Assembly: GCA_030949725.1 (NCBI GenBank)
Contig: JAUZSE010000006.1
Span: 1-64,000, forward strand
Direction of reading: 5' to 3'
Length of the DNA stretch: 64,000 nt
Origin: Sulfurovum sp.
GTDB taxonomy: Bacteria > Campylobacterota > Campylobacteria > Campylobacterales > Sulfurovaceae
Each line of letters begins with the position of its first letter. Within the stretch, counting starts at the first letter, position 1. The notes beneath the pieces are model-generated. The model worked only from the letters and a program-made list of their open reading frames with translations. It was not told the origin of the DNA and ran no database searches. Shown in pieces: positions 49,727 through 58,964 of this stretch. The translations under genes were made by a program, and so were the position numbers.

Positions 49727-50999
49727 ATGTCAGCAATCATCGACCATTTTCAAACACTCACTCAAATTCCACGTTGTAGTAAAGCAGCAGACAAGCTTTT
49801 AGACTTTTTAGTAGATTTTTCTAAAAGTAGAGGCTATAGCGTAGAAGTAGATGAAGTTAAAAATATTTATATCCATAAAGGTAATCCTACCTTGTGTTTA
49901 CAAGCCCATTATGACATGGTGTGTATGGGTAAAGCACCAATACTTGAGACTTATATAGAAGATGGTGTTATGAGAGCCAAAGATAGCTCATTAGGTGCTG
50001 ATAATGGTATGGCGATAGCTATGATGATGCAAAATATGGATGAGGGTTTAGACTTAGAATTTTTGCTCACAGCAGATGAAGAGATAGGGCTTATAGGGGC
50101 TAATGAAGTGGCGTTTGATTTAAAAGCAAAATATATGCTTAACCTTGACAGTGAAGATGAAGCTGAAGTGTATATAGGGTGTGCAGGTGGTGCAGATTTG
50201 CTGGCATTTAAAGAAGATAGCTATGTAGAGGGTGTGGGTATCTGTTATGAAGTGGCAGTCAAAGGACTCACGGGAGGGCATTCTGGTGTGGATATAGATA
50301 AAGGGATACCTTCTGCGATTAAGGTACTAGGTAAGTATTTGCTAGAAAATGATGTGACGCAGTTGGCTAGTATTTATGCTGGAGAACGTCGTAACTCTAT
50401 ACCTGCTAATGCTGTTGTCATAGTAAGAAGTGAAAAAGTGTTGGAAAATGATGGGGATGTGAGTGTAAGAGTGCTAAAAGAAGAACCCAAAGTCTTAAAA
50501 GAGGGAAGTAAGATTATTACGTTGATAGATGAGTTTAGACATGGGGTACTTGCTATGGATGAAGAGCTGGATATACCTAATATGAGCATCAATCTTGCCA
50601 TTATTACCGCAGATGAAAAAGGGGGAGTGAAGATAGAAGTTTCTGCACGTGCTATGGCGGCTGCTGAATTAGAATATATGACAGCAACTACAGGAGAGTT
50701 CTTTGAGTTTTATGGCTTTAGTCGTACATATAGAAGACAAATATCCCGCATGGAAACCTGATATTTCTGACTTTACAAAATTGGTAAGTAAAGAGATGAA
50801 AAACGTGTTTGGAAGAACAAAAATGATGGCAATACATGCAGGGCTTGAATGTGGGGTTATCGCAGAGAAATACCCAGAGATAAAGTTTGCCTCCATTGGA
50901 CCTACTATACGTTATCCACACTCTACTCGTGAAGAAGTGGACTTGGAATCAGTAGAGAGAACCTATAAAGTTTTATTGGGGATTATAAGCAGTACCTAA
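49727..50999 (+). CDS. pepD: Aminoacyl-histidine dipeptidase (M20 family), one frameshift
   Basis: The metal-site motifs of PepD are present: 'LQAHYDMVCMG', 'SSLGADNGMAIAM', 'TADEEIGLIGA', 'LNLDSEDEAEVYIGCAGG', the dimer-domain 'GLTGGHSGVDI', and the late 'AIHAGLECGV'. It hydrolyses dipeptides with two metal ions. One extra base near 50720 breaks the frame; removing it reads FYGFVVHIEDKYPAW and continues to 50999, about 423 residues. The shortfall relative to the usual 480 lies within the dimerisation domain and may be real. Confidence 0.88.
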
Positions 51000-51679
51000 A
51001 CTTTAAAAGTTTGTGATGTTTTACAGTGTGTTTCCATAAAACAACCTTCACATTCAGGCTTTAGTGCTTTACATTTGTACCTGCCAAAAAGTACCATGGC
51101 TTGATGGAGTAAGTGCAGATCGGTTTTAAACTTTTTACTTAACTCTTCTTCACATTTGATAGCTGTTTTTGCATCACTTAATCCAAGGCGATGTGCTACT
51201 CTGTAGACATGGGTATCTACTGCCATAAGGTTTGCACCCGCATATTCTATCATTACCACATTGGCTGTTTTTTGTCCTACACCTGCTAGTTTGACAAGTT
51301 CATCCCGTACTAGGGGTATCTCATTTTCATAGTTTTCTACAACAGACTGTGCCATCTTGATGAGGTTTTTGGCTTTATTGTTGAAAAAAGAACAAGTATT
51401 AAGGTAAGACTTGACTTGATCTAAATCTGCATTTGCAAGAGAAATCGGGTCAGGATAGGCTTCAAAAAGAGCAGGGGTGATGATGTTGACACGTTTATCT
51501 GTGCATTGAGCTGAAAGCATGACGGAGATGAGCAATTCATAAAGGTTTCTATACTCCAATTCAGTGACTGAATCTGGATAATTTTCAAGAAAGACATTTT
51601 TGATCTCTTCAATTTCTTTTTTGGTTGCTTTTTTAATTTTAAGTATTCTTTTTGCTTGGGTCATTTGTTTGTACCTCAT
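50996..51679 (-). CDS. nth: Endonuclease III
   Basis: This DNA glycosylase/AP-lyase has 'LISVMLSAQCTDKRVN', the helix-hairpin-helix 'LVKLAGVGQKTANV' with the catalytic lysine, the catalytic aspartate in 'VDTHVYRVAHRLGL', and the C-x6-C-x2-C-x5-C iron-sulfur loop from residue 203 onward. ATG at 51679 or the internal ATG at 51664 could be the start. It repairs oxidised pyrimidines. Its 3' end overlaps pepD by four bases. Confidence 0.94.
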   Translation of the reverse strand: MRYKQMTQAKRILKIKKATKKEIEEIKNVFLENYPDSVTELEYRNLYELLISVMLSAQCTDKRVNIITPALFEAYPDPISLANADLDQVKSYLNTCSFFNNKAKNLIKMAQSVVENYENEIPLVRDELVKLAGVGQKTANVVMIEYAGANLMAVDTHVYRVAHRLGLSDAKTAIKCEEELSKKFKTDLHLLHQAMVLFGRYKCKALKPECEGCFMETHCKTSQTFKV

Positions 51680-51777
51680 TCTAAATGTTGTGAGTAAAAT
51701 ATTACCATATTAATAAATGATTTACCCTAGAGGGATATACTTCTAGGGTAAATTAAAATAATTAAGGATTATTAATC

Positions 51778-52626
51778 ATGTTAAAATTAGCAAAAACTTC
51801 ACTACTCGCGGTAGCTGTAATGGCTACTTCTGTTGTAGCCTCGGATATACTTGTAACTGTAAATGGTAAGAACATTACCAAGCAAGATGCTCAGGCATTT
51901 GTAACGGCTTCTATACCTAAAGCTCTTTTTTCAGAACTTAAAACTGCAGAAAAAAGAATGGTGACTGACAGACTGATAGAAAAGCAGTTATTTACTGAAC
52001 TAGCAGCCAAAGAAGGCATTGATAAAAAACCTGAATTTAAAAGAAACATGGAGAAGATAAAAGCAGAGCTTCTTGTAAATATGTGGATGAAAGAGCAAAT
52101 GGATAATGCCATGGTCAGTGACAGTGAAGCTCAGACTTTTTATAAAAAGAATGTGGATAAGTTTACGGGTAAAGCATCTATGCATGCTAGACATATTTTA
52201 GTGAAAGAAGAAAAAGAAGCCAAAGATATCATCGAAACTTTAAAAGCATTAAAAGATGAAGCATTAAAAACAAAGTTTATCGAATTGGCTAAAACGAAGT
52301 CGACGGGTCCTACTGCTCCTAAAGGTGGGGATCTTGGGACATTTAGTAAGGATCAAATGGTACTAGAGTTTTCAAAAGCTACATGGGCTTTAGAAAATGG
52401 TCAAATAACTATGCTTCCTGTTAAAACAGAGTTTGGTTACCATGTCATTTATCTTGAAAAAAAATCAGAAGCAGCGACTACTCCTTATGAACAGGTAAAA
52501 GAGAAAATCATTACTTCATTAAAGCAACAACAATTTTCTGCTAAAATAACACAGATTGCCAAAGAACTTAAAAGTAAAGCTAAGATAGTTGAGACGGTAA
52601 GCGAGACTAATACAACAAAAAAATAA
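51778..52626 (+). CDS. PEB4-like periplasmic parvulin peptidyl-prolyl isomerase
   Basis: The 282-residue protein has a signal peptide (VAVMATSVVA), a SurA_N-like helical domain, and a parvulin domain ('MHARHILVKEEKEAKDI', 'GGDLGTFSKDQMV', 'VKTEFGYHVIYL', about residues 135-235). It folds outer-membrane proteins in the periplasm. It leads a cluster of three related genes followed by fba, matching the peb4-fba neighbourhood of Campylobacter jejuni. Confidence 0.9.
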   Translation: MLKLAKTSLLAVAVMATSVVASDILVTVNGKNITKQDAQAFVTASIPKALFSELKTAEKRMVTDRLIEKQLFTELAAKEGIDKKPEFKRNMEKIKAELLVNMWMKEQMDNAMVSDSEAQTFYKKNVDKFTGKASMHARHILVKEEKEAKDIIETLKALKDEALKTKFIELAKTKSTGPTAPKGGDLGTFSKDQMVLEFSKATWALENGQITMLPVKTEFGYHVIYLEKKSEAATTPYEQVKEKIITSLKQQQFSAKITQIAKELKSKAKIVETVSETNTTKK

Positions 52627-52651
52627 TCTGTATGAGTAAAGAGGGGGAAAT

Positions 52652-53269
52652 ATGAGAAAGTTGTGTGTTTTATTGGGACTGTCATTGACGGTAGGTATGA
52701 GTCAAGTATCGGCAGATGCGTTAAAAAATTCGTTAACAAATATGTTAAATGAAAAAGAGACTTCGTCTATGGTAGATCTAGGGAGCATAAACCTAAATGG
52801 GAAACCAAAGCCAGTCCAACAAGTAAGAAAAGTAAGATCCAGTAAAGCTGTTATAGCTACAGTAAATGGACATAAGATCATTAAAAAACAGGCAGATGAG
52901 TATCTTAAAAAACGAACACAAGGTAAAATAAATAACTTTGATGCCATAGCTCCTGAGCAACAAAAAAGACTTGTGTATGAACTCTCTCTTCCTGTACTTG
53001 TTTTGGATGCAGCTAAAAAAGAGTTGACTGCTCTAGAAAAACAAGCGGTATATACACGTACTTGGATGAGAAAAGAAGCCTTAGCAACAACAATCACTGA
53101 TGCAGAGGTCTTGGTGGCATATAATGAGATCATAAAACAGGCACAAGAAAGCAATACTACAGCTTCCATGCCTCCTTTTGAAAAAGTAAAAGATAAACTT
53201 AAACTGCAAATGATGGAAAAAACTATTGTGGGTAAATTGATGAAAGATGTCAAAATTAAAGTACTGTAA
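52652..53269 (+). CDS. SurA_N-like periplasmic protein without a parvulin domain
   Basis: The 205-residue protein has a signal peptide (LGLSLTVGMSQVSA) and the SurA/PEB4-like segment 'VIATVNGHKIIKKQADEYL' and helical core, ending 'EKTIVGKLMKDVKIKVL'. The PPIase domain is absent. It probably acts as a chaperone alongside the preceding PEB4-like protein. It lies 25 bases after it. Confidence 0.8.
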   Translation: MRKLCVLLGLSLTVGMSQVSADALKNSLTNMLNEKETSSMVDLGSINLNGKPKPVQQVRKVRSSKAVIATVNGHKIIKKQADEYLKKRTQGKINNFDAIAPEQQKRLVYELSLPVLVLDAAKKELTALEKQAVYTRTWMRKEALATTITDAEVLVAYNEIIKQAQESNTTASMPPFEKVKDKLKLQMMEKTIVGKLMKDVKIKVL

Positions 53270-53319
53270 AAAAATTGTGGGTAAAATATCTATTATATAA
53301 ATACAAAGGAACAGAAAGA

Positions 53320-53803
53320 ATGAAGAGAACACTTCTTATTTTGGCATTAACATTGGGTCTGGCTAGTACAACACTATTTGCAGCAACAGCTGGAATGGTA
53401 AACGATATGGAAATTACTGTAGATGAAGCAAATAATGCACTCAATAAATTAACAAAAGGTAAAATGACTTGGGATAAACTTCCAGCTGAAGGTAAAACCC
53501 AACTGATTCAAATGATGGCACCTTCTAAATTGGTAGCAGCTAAATCTAAAAAAGCATTGACTGATAAAGAAAAAGAAGCTGCCCTTGCAGGTTTTTTGGA
53601 TGCAGAAGAAGATGTCAGAAGCAAAAGTCTCAGACAAAGAAGCTAAAGAGGCTTACACAAAGATGGTAGATGCGGCTAAAAAATCGAAAAGTAAACAAAA
53701 TATACCAGAATTTGAAGCAGCAAAAAACAGTATTAAGATGCAACTTGCACAAGAAAAAGTTGTAGGTGCATTGATAAAGAACGCAAAAATAAAAGTTAAG
53801 TAA
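53320..53803 (+). CDS. Third SurA_N-like periplasmic protein, one frameshift
   Basis: The start is at ATG 53320 (AAAGGAACAG before it). It has a signal peptide (LGLASTTLFAATA) and 'GMVNDMEITVDEANNALNKL'. The T-run 53592-53597 has one T too many; corrected, it reads AALAGFWMQKKMSEAK and ends 'VVGALIKNAKIKVK', about 160 residues. The C-terminal motif is shared with the second paralogue. No PPIase domain. Confidence 0.8.
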
Positions 53804-53823
53804 TATTTAAAGAGGTAGTGTAA

Positions 53824-54897
53824 ATGTCTACAAAAGTTTTAGATGTCATAGAAGCAGGTGTAGTAACAGGTGATGATCTTCAAAAATTGTTTAAGATCGC
53901 AAAAGATGAAGGCTTTGCACTTCCTGCTGTAAATGTAGTAAGTACATCTTCTGTAAATGCTGTACTAGAAGCAGGTAAAAATGTAAATTCTCCTGTGATT
54001 GTACAGTTTTCTAATGGTGGTGGTGCGTATTATGCGGGGAAAGGTTTACCCTCAGCCCAAGCAGCTATTTTAGGTACTATATCAGGTGCCCAACATGTGC
54101 ATACAGTTGCGAAAGCTTATGGTATACCTGTAGTACTTCATACAGATCATGCAGCAAGAAAGCTACTCCCATGGATAGATGCACTGCTTGATGCAAGTGA
54201 AGCACACTTTAAAGTGCATGGCTTTCCTCTTTTCTCTTCTCATATGATAGATCTTTCCGAAGAGCCTATAGAAGAAAATATCGCTACATGCAAGTTATAC
54301 TTAGAGCGTATGTCTAAGATGGGTATGACACTTGAGATAGAGTTGGGTGTGACAGGTGGGGAAGAAGATGGTGTAGACAATACAGACATTGATAATTCAC
54401 TGCTTTATACACAACCTGAAGAAGTAGCTTATGCCTATGAAGAATTGATGAAAATCTCCGATAAATTCACTATTGCTGCTTCGTTTGGTAATGTGCATGG
54501 TGTCTATAAGCCAGGCAATGTAAGTTTGACACCAAAGATATTAGATAATTCTCAAAAGTACATTGAAGAGAAATACAATACGGTTAGTAAACCAGTGGAT
54601 TTTGTATTTCATGGTGGGTCTGGTTCTGAACTATCTGACATTAGAGAAGCCATAAGTTATGGTGCGATTAAAATGAATATTGATACGGATACACAATGGG
54701 CATTTTGGGAAGGTGTAGGTACGTATGTAGCGCATAATCATGATTATTTACAATCTCAGATAGGAAACCCAGAAGGTGAAGACAAGCCAAACAAAGGGAA
54801 GTATGATCCAAGAAAATGGTTAAGGTCTGGTGAAGAAACTATGATAAAAAGACTTGAACAGGCCTTTTCTGATTTGAATTGTATGGATAGAAACTAA
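53824..54897 (+). CDS. fba: Fructose-bisphosphate aldolase, class II
   Basis: The 357-residue zinc aldolase has zinc histidines in 'VVLHTDHAARKLLPW', 'FGNVHGVYKPGNV' and 'FVFHGGSGS', plus 'EIELGVTGGEEDGVDN'. It cleaves or forms fructose-1,6-bisphosphate in glycolysis and gluconeogenesis. AAAGAGGTAGTG precedes the ATG. Confidence 0.96.
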   Translation: MSTKVLDVIEAGVVTGDDLQKLFKIAKDEGFALPAVNVVSTSSVNAVLEAGKNVNSPVIVQFSNGGGAYYAGKGLPSAQAAILGTISGAQHVHTVAKAYGIPVVLHTDHAARKLLPWIDALLDASEAHFKVHGFPLFSSHMIDLSEEPIEENIATCKLYLERMSKMGMTLEIELGVTGGEEDGVDNTDIDNSLLYTQPEEVAYAYEELMKISDKFTIAASFGNVHGVYKPGNVSLTPKILDNSQKYIEEKYNTVSKPVDFVFHGGSGSELSDIREAISYGAIKMNIDTDTQWAFWEGVGTYVAHNHDYLQSQIGNPEGEDKPNKGKYDPRKWLRSGEETMIKRLEQAFSDLNCMDRN

Positions 54898-54901
54898 GCG
54901 A

Positions 54902-55768
54902 TTGTTTACTTCTTCTCCTTTAGAAAAACATACTTTTGAAGGTCATACTTTTTATCTAAAAAGAGATGACCTTCTCCATCCAGATTTTTCTGGAAATAAA
55001 GCCCGTAAATTTTACTATTTTCTTCAAAATGATTTCCCAAATATTACAAAAATTGTTTCTTATGGTTCTGCACAATCCAATGCGATGTATTCTCTTTCTG
55101 TTTTGGCACAAATGAAAGGGTGGGAATTTGAGTATTTTGTAGACCATATAGCAGAGTATTTGAAAGAGAATCCTCATGGAAATTATGCTGGAGCATTAGA
55201 CAATGGAATGAAAGTTTCCGTAGGTCGGGCTATCCTCACCCCGACAAATAATATTTTACACATAGAAGAGGGTGGACGACAAAAAGAAGCTGAATACGGC
55301 ATAAAGATATTGGCTGAAGAGATTATGGCTTGGCAAAAAGAAAATAACATAGAAGCATTAAATGTATTTTTACCGTCAGGTACAGGAACAACGGCACTAT
55401 TTTTACAAAAGCATTTACCTTTAAATGTTGTATATACAACACCTTGTGTAGGCGATAAAATTTATTTAAAGAAGCAGTTTTTAGAACTTGAAACGGATGA
55501 AAGCTATCATCCAACCATACTAACTTTAGAGAAAAAACATCATTTTGGAAAACTTTATAGCGAAAATTATAAAATTTGGCTAAAATTACAAAAAGAAACA
55601 GGAGTGGTCTTTGATCTCCTTTATGATCCTTTGGGATGGCGGGTTTTACTTGCCCACCCTGAAGTTTTCATAAAGCCTACACTCTATATACATCAAGGTG
55701 GAGTATTGGGTAACGAGAGCATGCTCCCAAGATATGAACGGAAATATCCGTCTATAATAAATAAATAA
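54902..55768 (+). CDS. PLP-dependent D-cysteine desulfhydrase / ACC-deaminase-like enzyme
   Basis: The start is TTG at 54902, four bases after fba. Fold type II PLP enzyme motifs are seen: Schiff-base lysine in 'FSGNKARKFYYF', the cofactor-binding 'SYGSAQSNAMYSL', and phosphate loop 'LPSGTGTTALF'. At 288 residues it is shorter than typical ACC deaminase (about 338). D-cysteine desulfhydrase or an uncharacterised lyase is more likely than ACC deaminase, but specificity cannot be read from sequence. Confidence 0.8.
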   Translation: MFTSSPLEKHTFEGHTFYLKRDDLLHPDFSGNKARKFYYFLQNDFPNITKIVSYGSAQSNAMYSLSVLAQMKGWEFEYFVDHIAEYLKENPHGNYAGALDNGMKVSVGRAILTPTNNILHIEEGGRQKEAEYGIKILAEEIMAWQKENNIEALNVFLPSGTGTTALFLQKHLPLNVVYTTPCVGDKIYLKKQFLELETDESYHPTILTLEKKHHFGKLYSENYKIWLKLQKETGVVFDLLYDPLGWRVLLAHPEVFIKPTLYIHQGGVLGNESMLPRYERKYPSIINK

Positions 55769-55776
55769 ATAAATAA
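55757..55776 (+). repeat. ATAA tetranucleotide tract (five units)
   Basis: (ATAA)x5 covers the stop codon of the PLP enzyme gene. Tetranucleotide tracts can slip, but here a change would alter only the final residues. Confidence 0.7.
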
Positions 55777-55783
55777 AATGTAG

Positions 55784-55805
55784 GGTGTTGTGTCCTCACA
55801 ACACC
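55784..55805. repeat. REP-like palindrome, copy 6
   Basis: GGTGTTGTG-TCCT-CACAACACC, the same arms as copy 4 with the loop in the opposite orientation, preceded by TAG. Confidence 0.75.
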
Positions 55806-55818
55806 ACGAGGACAAAAA

Positions 55819-57111
55819 ATGAAAATATTTTACAGCAACGACGACACTTTTAAAGAAAACTTCAATACACTTTTACAACGTGGAAAAATGGATATAGAGG
55901 GTGTGACAAACATCGTTTCAGGACTACTTAAAGAGATACAAATTGAAGGTAACAAAGCAGTTAAATCACAAATAACGAAATTTGACAGATGGGAACCAAA
56001 ATCAGATGATGCACTTTTGGTCTCTACGGATGATATGGCAAAAGCCTATGATAACATTGATCCTGAACTTCGTGATGCTTTACACCTTGCCTATGATCGT
56101 ATAGAGTCTTATCACCAGAAACTTATGCCTAAATCTTGGATGGACACAGAAGCCAATGGAACGATACTCGGTCAGAAAGTTACAGCAGTAGATAGAGCAG
56201 GGCTTTACATCCCTGGGGGGAAAGCCGCCTATCCCAGTTCCTTACTGATGAATGTGATTCCTGCACAAGTAGCAGGGGTGAAAGAAATAGTGATTTGTAC
56301 ACCAGCACCAGACAATGAGCTAAACGAACTCTTACTGGCTGCTTGTCACCTTTGTAAGGTAACACAAGTGTTTAGAGTAGGAGGAGCATCAGCCATAGGT
56401 GCGATGGCTTATGGAACAGAAACGATTTCTAAGGTAGATGTCATCACGGGGCCGGGTAATATTTTTGTAGCAACTGCCAAAAAGCTTGTGTATGGTGAAG
56501 TAAACATAGATATGATTGCAGGCCCTTCAGAGATAGGAATACTTGCAGATGAGACAGCTAGAGAAGATTACATCGCTATAGATCTTCTAAGCCAAGCTGA
56601 ACACGATGAAATGGCATCTTCTATACTCATCACCACAGATGGAGAATTGGCTAACAAAGTGAGTGAGAAGGTAGAAGAGTTTTTACTAACACTCAGTCGT
56701 GAAAAAATAGCTAGAAAATCCATAGAAGAACGTGGAGCGATCATCGTAACATCAACTATGGAAGAAGCTATAGACCTGATGAATGATATAGCTCCTGAGC
56801 ATTTAGAAATCCTCACTAAAGATCCTATGGGTTTACTAGAGAGTATTAAACATGCAGGAGCTATCTTCTTAGGTGAAATGACACCAGAGCCTATAGGTGA
56901 TTATGTAGCAGGGCCAAACCATACACTTCCTACAGGAGGTACTGCCAAGTTCTACTCCCCACTTTCTGTAGATAACTTTTTGAAAAAGTCGTCTATTATT
57001 TCTATGTCTAAACAGGGTATGGATGAGATAGGTGGAGCTTGTGCATTGATAGCAAAGACTGAAGGCTTGACAGCACATGAAGAGAGTATTCGGATTAGAT
57101 TGAGGGATTAG
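55819..57111 (+). CDS. hisD: Histidinol dehydrogenase
   Basis: The 430-residue zinc enzyme catalyses the last two steps of histidine synthesis. Seen: 'AGLYIPGGKAAYPSSLLMN', 'RVGGASAIGAMAYG', 'DVITGPGNIFVATAKK', 'IDMIAGPSEIGILAD', zinc-site 'SQAEHD' and 'GPNHTLPTGGTAKF', and the catalytic Glu-His of 'DIAPEHLEI'. The stop is directly abutted by the next ATG. Confidence 0.96.
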   Translation: MKIFYSNDDTFKENFNTLLQRGKMDIEGVTNIVSGLLKEIQIEGNKAVKSQITKFDRWEPKSDDALLVSTDDMAKAYDNIDPELRDALHLAYDRIESYHQKLMPKSWMDTEANGTILGQKVTAVDRAGLYIPGGKAAYPSSLLMNVIPAQVAGVKEIVICTPAPDNELNELLLAACHLCKVTQVFRVGGASAIGAMAYGTETISKVDVITGPGNIFVATAKKLVYGEVNIDMIAGPSEIGILADETAREDYIAIDLLSQAEHDEMASSILITTDGELANKVSEKVEEFLLTLSREKIARKSIEERGAIIVTSTMEEAIDLMNDIAPEHLEILTKDPMGLLESIKHAGAIFLGEMTPEPIGDYVAGPNHTLPTGGTAKFYSPLSVDNFLKKSSIISMSKQGMDEIGGACALIAKTEGLTAHEESIRIRLRD

Positions 57112-57459
57112 ATGAAACTTTTGAAATTAGTGATTATGCCATACGTGAAGTAACTGAGACATGTCCTGGAGATGTTGAATCTAAGAAAAATACACATTTT
57201 CAAGCATTACTATCGGGTAGTAATATATCTAAATATTATGGAGAAGATAATAAGTTTTTAGGATTAGATAAGCAAAATGTATGGGTACAAGAAAAACAGC
57301 CTATTGCTTTATCTGTTCATATAACAATACCTTGATGGTGCAGTTAAAACAGAAATTCAATTTGAAGTGATCAAAGATTTTTCTATTTATTTGGGTTGGT
57401 TATGGGGTATAGGAATAGTAACTTTAATATTTTTAGGGATTAATTCCTTGCTAGATTAG
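57112..57459 (+). CDS. Small membrane-anchored protein of unknown function, two indels
   Basis: ATG 57112 follows the hisD stop with no gap. Adding one A gives MKTFEISDYAIREVTETCPG and removing one T near 57330 gives TIPDGAVKTEIQFEVIK. The protein then runs to 57459, about 115 residues, ending in one transmembrane helix (WLWGIGIVTLIFLGI). The indels fit the error pattern seen elsewhere. Co-transcription with hisD is likely; the family is not recognised. Confidence 0.55.
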
Positions 57460-57716
57460 TAGACTTCTTTACGATGTTTAATTTTAATAATTTCTACCGT
57501 CACAATCTCTTCTTCAATGAGATATATAACTCTATAGTCTCCCACACGCAAACGCCAAAAAGGTGATAAATTACCCACGAGTTTTTTACCTGAATATGGG
57601 TCTGTAGAGAGGGTAGTTTTTATCTTTGTAAGTATACGTTTTTGCCAAGTCTTATCTATTTTCTTTAAGTCTTTGATGACCTTATCATCAATTTGTAGCT
57701 TGTACACCAAGTGCAT
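57456..57716 (-). CDS. RelE/ParE-family toxin
   Basis: The start at ATG 57716 gives an 86-residue RelE/ParE fold: 'VIKDLKKIDKTWQKRILTKI', 'KKLVGNLSPFWRLRVGDYR' and 'VEIIKIKHRKEVY', with the conserved RVGDYRVIY strand. RelE-type toxins cleave ribosome-bound mRNA and ParE types poison gyrase; the basic/His C-terminus favours RelE. It overlaps the antitoxin gene by 29 bases. Confidence 0.88.
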   Translation of the reverse strand: MHLVYKLQIDDKVIKDLKKIDKTWQKRILTKIKTTLSTDPYSGKKLVGNLSPFWRLRVGDYRVIYLIEEEIVTVEIIKIKHRKEVY

Positions 57717-57909
57717 TCTCCAGCTCTTCAAGACTTATGAGGTTTCTTGTTTCCTCATTTTGACGTTTTAGCACTTCATAATAATCTTCCATGTCATCTA
57801 GATAGTTATTTAGTGCTTCTTTTACAAAAAAACTTTTAGAACGTCGTGTGCTTTCTGCTAGTCTTATGATGCGAATTTCCATTTCTTCTGGTAAACGAAT
57901 TGAAATCAT
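57688..57909 (-). CDS. RelB/DUF6290-like ribbon-helix-helix antitoxin
   Basis: ATG 57909 has AAGGAGTCACA upstream, deciding the start over a longer frame that runs back through a tRNA. The 73 residues begin with an RHH strand-helix-helix (MISIRLPEEMEIRII, then 'STRRSKSFFVKEALNNYLDD') and end in a toxin-binding tail. It should repress its own operon and neutralise the RelE-like toxin. Confidence 0.9.
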   Translation of the reverse strand: MISIRLPEEMEIRIIRLAESTRRSKSFFVKEALNNYLDDMEDYYEVLKRQNEETRNLISLEELENALGVQATN

Positions 57910-58102
57910 TGTGACTCCTTTTGTATGATATGTCATACAAGTATAACAAAATAACAGGAAGAAAACAATAGTGAGTGTAGTGAAAAACCTTACCTCTTGT
58001 TGCGTAGGGTAAATAAGAGATAGAAAGAAGAATTTTATTGGCTGAGGTATACCTATAAAAAATAATTTATAACAGAATTTAAATGATTGTTTATAAATAA
58101 AG

Positions 58103-58179
58103 TGGCGCGGTGGATGGGGCTCGAACCCACGACCTCCTGCGTGACAGGCAGGCATTCTAACCAACTGAACTACCACCGC
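58103..58179 (-). tRNA. tRNA-Asp (GTC), copy 1
   Basis: 77 nt: acceptor GCGGTGG/CCACCGC, discriminator G, encoded CCA, and anticodon loop CTGTCAC (GTC). Confidence 0.95.
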
Positions 58180-58278
58180 GCATAAATGAAAAACCAATAA
58201 TAGTTTTCATTTGAAATATAAGTCAACTTTTTACTAACAAAACAAGTTTTGTGAGTTGTCTGCTGAAGACTGTAATTA

Positions 58279-58354
58279 TGGTGGTCGCTATAAGACTCGA
58301 ACTTATGACATCTACCTTGTAAGGGTAGCGCTCTACCAACTGAGCTAAGCGACC
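58279..58354 (-). tRNA. tRNA-Val (TAC), copy 1
   Basis: 76 nt with encoded CCA: acceptor GGTCGCT/AGCGACC, and anticodon loop CTTACAA (TAC). Confidence 0.95.
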
Positions 58355-58379
58355 GTATTAGTATGTTTATTTAACAGAT

Positions 58380-58455
58380 TGGCGACCCTTAAAGGATTTG
58401 AACCTCTGTTTTTACGTTGAAAACGTAATATCCTTGACCACTAGATGAAAGGGTC
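58380..58455 (-). tRNA. tRNA-Glu (TTC)
   Basis: 76 nt with encoded CCA: acceptor GACCCTT/AAGGGTC, and anticodon loop TTTTCAA (TTC). It is the only tRNA of the array not present twice. Confidence 0.95.
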
Positions 58456-58485
58456 ATGAGATACCGTAAATATACTATTTTAAAG

Positions 58486-58561
58486 TGGTGACTCGTCTTG
58501 GATTCGAACCAAGGGCCCATTCCTTAAAAGGGAATTGCTCTACCAACTGAGCTAACGAATC
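58486..58561 (-). tRNA. tRNA-Lys (TTT), copy 1
   Basis: 76 nt with encoded CCA: acceptor GATTCGT/ACGAGTC (one G-T pair), and anticodon loop CTTTTAA (TTT). Confidence 0.95.
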
Positions 58562-58571
58562 AACAATGTAG

Positions 58572-58648
58572 TGGCGCGGTGGATGGGGCTCGAACCCACG
58601 ACCTCCTGCGTGACAGGCAGGCATTCTAACCAACTGAACTACCACCGC
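58572..58648 (-). tRNA. tRNA-Asp (GTC), copy 2
   Basis: Identical to copy 1 over the whole 77-nt gene. Confidence 0.95.
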
Positions 58649-58664
58649 ATATTAACATTGTTTA

Positions 58665-58740
58665 TGGTGGTCGCTATAAGACTCGAACTTATGACATCTA
58701 CCTTGTAAGGGTAGCGCTCTACCAACTGAGCTAAGCGACC
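58665..58740 (-). tRNA. tRNA-Val (TAC), copy 2
   Basis: Identical to copy 1 over the whole 76-nt gene. Confidence 0.95.
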
Positions 58741-58798
58741 TAAATAAGCGTTTACTAACAAAACAAGTTTCGTGAGTCGTCTGCTAAAGACGTTTTAG

Positions 58799-58874
58799 TG
58801 GTGACTCGTCTTGGATTCGAACCAAGGGCCCATTCCTTAAAAGGGAATTGCTCTACCAACTGAGCTAACGAATC
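58799..58874 (-). tRNA. tRNA-Lys (TTT), copy 2
   Basis: Identical to copy 1. It is the first gene of the array in transcription order (Lys-Val-Asp-Lys-Glu-Val-Asp). Confidence 0.95.
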
Positions 58875-58964
58875 AACTATTTCTTAACTACTCAATTACT
58901 TGAATAAGTGGACGGAATTATAGCTCAGAAAGCTTTGATTGTCAAGAGGTTTACGAAAAATCTT

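Noticed and set aside
58082-58197. Longer antitoxin frame running through tRNA-Asp
   Set aside because: The frame crosses a tRNA gene; ATG 57909 with AAGGAG is the true start.
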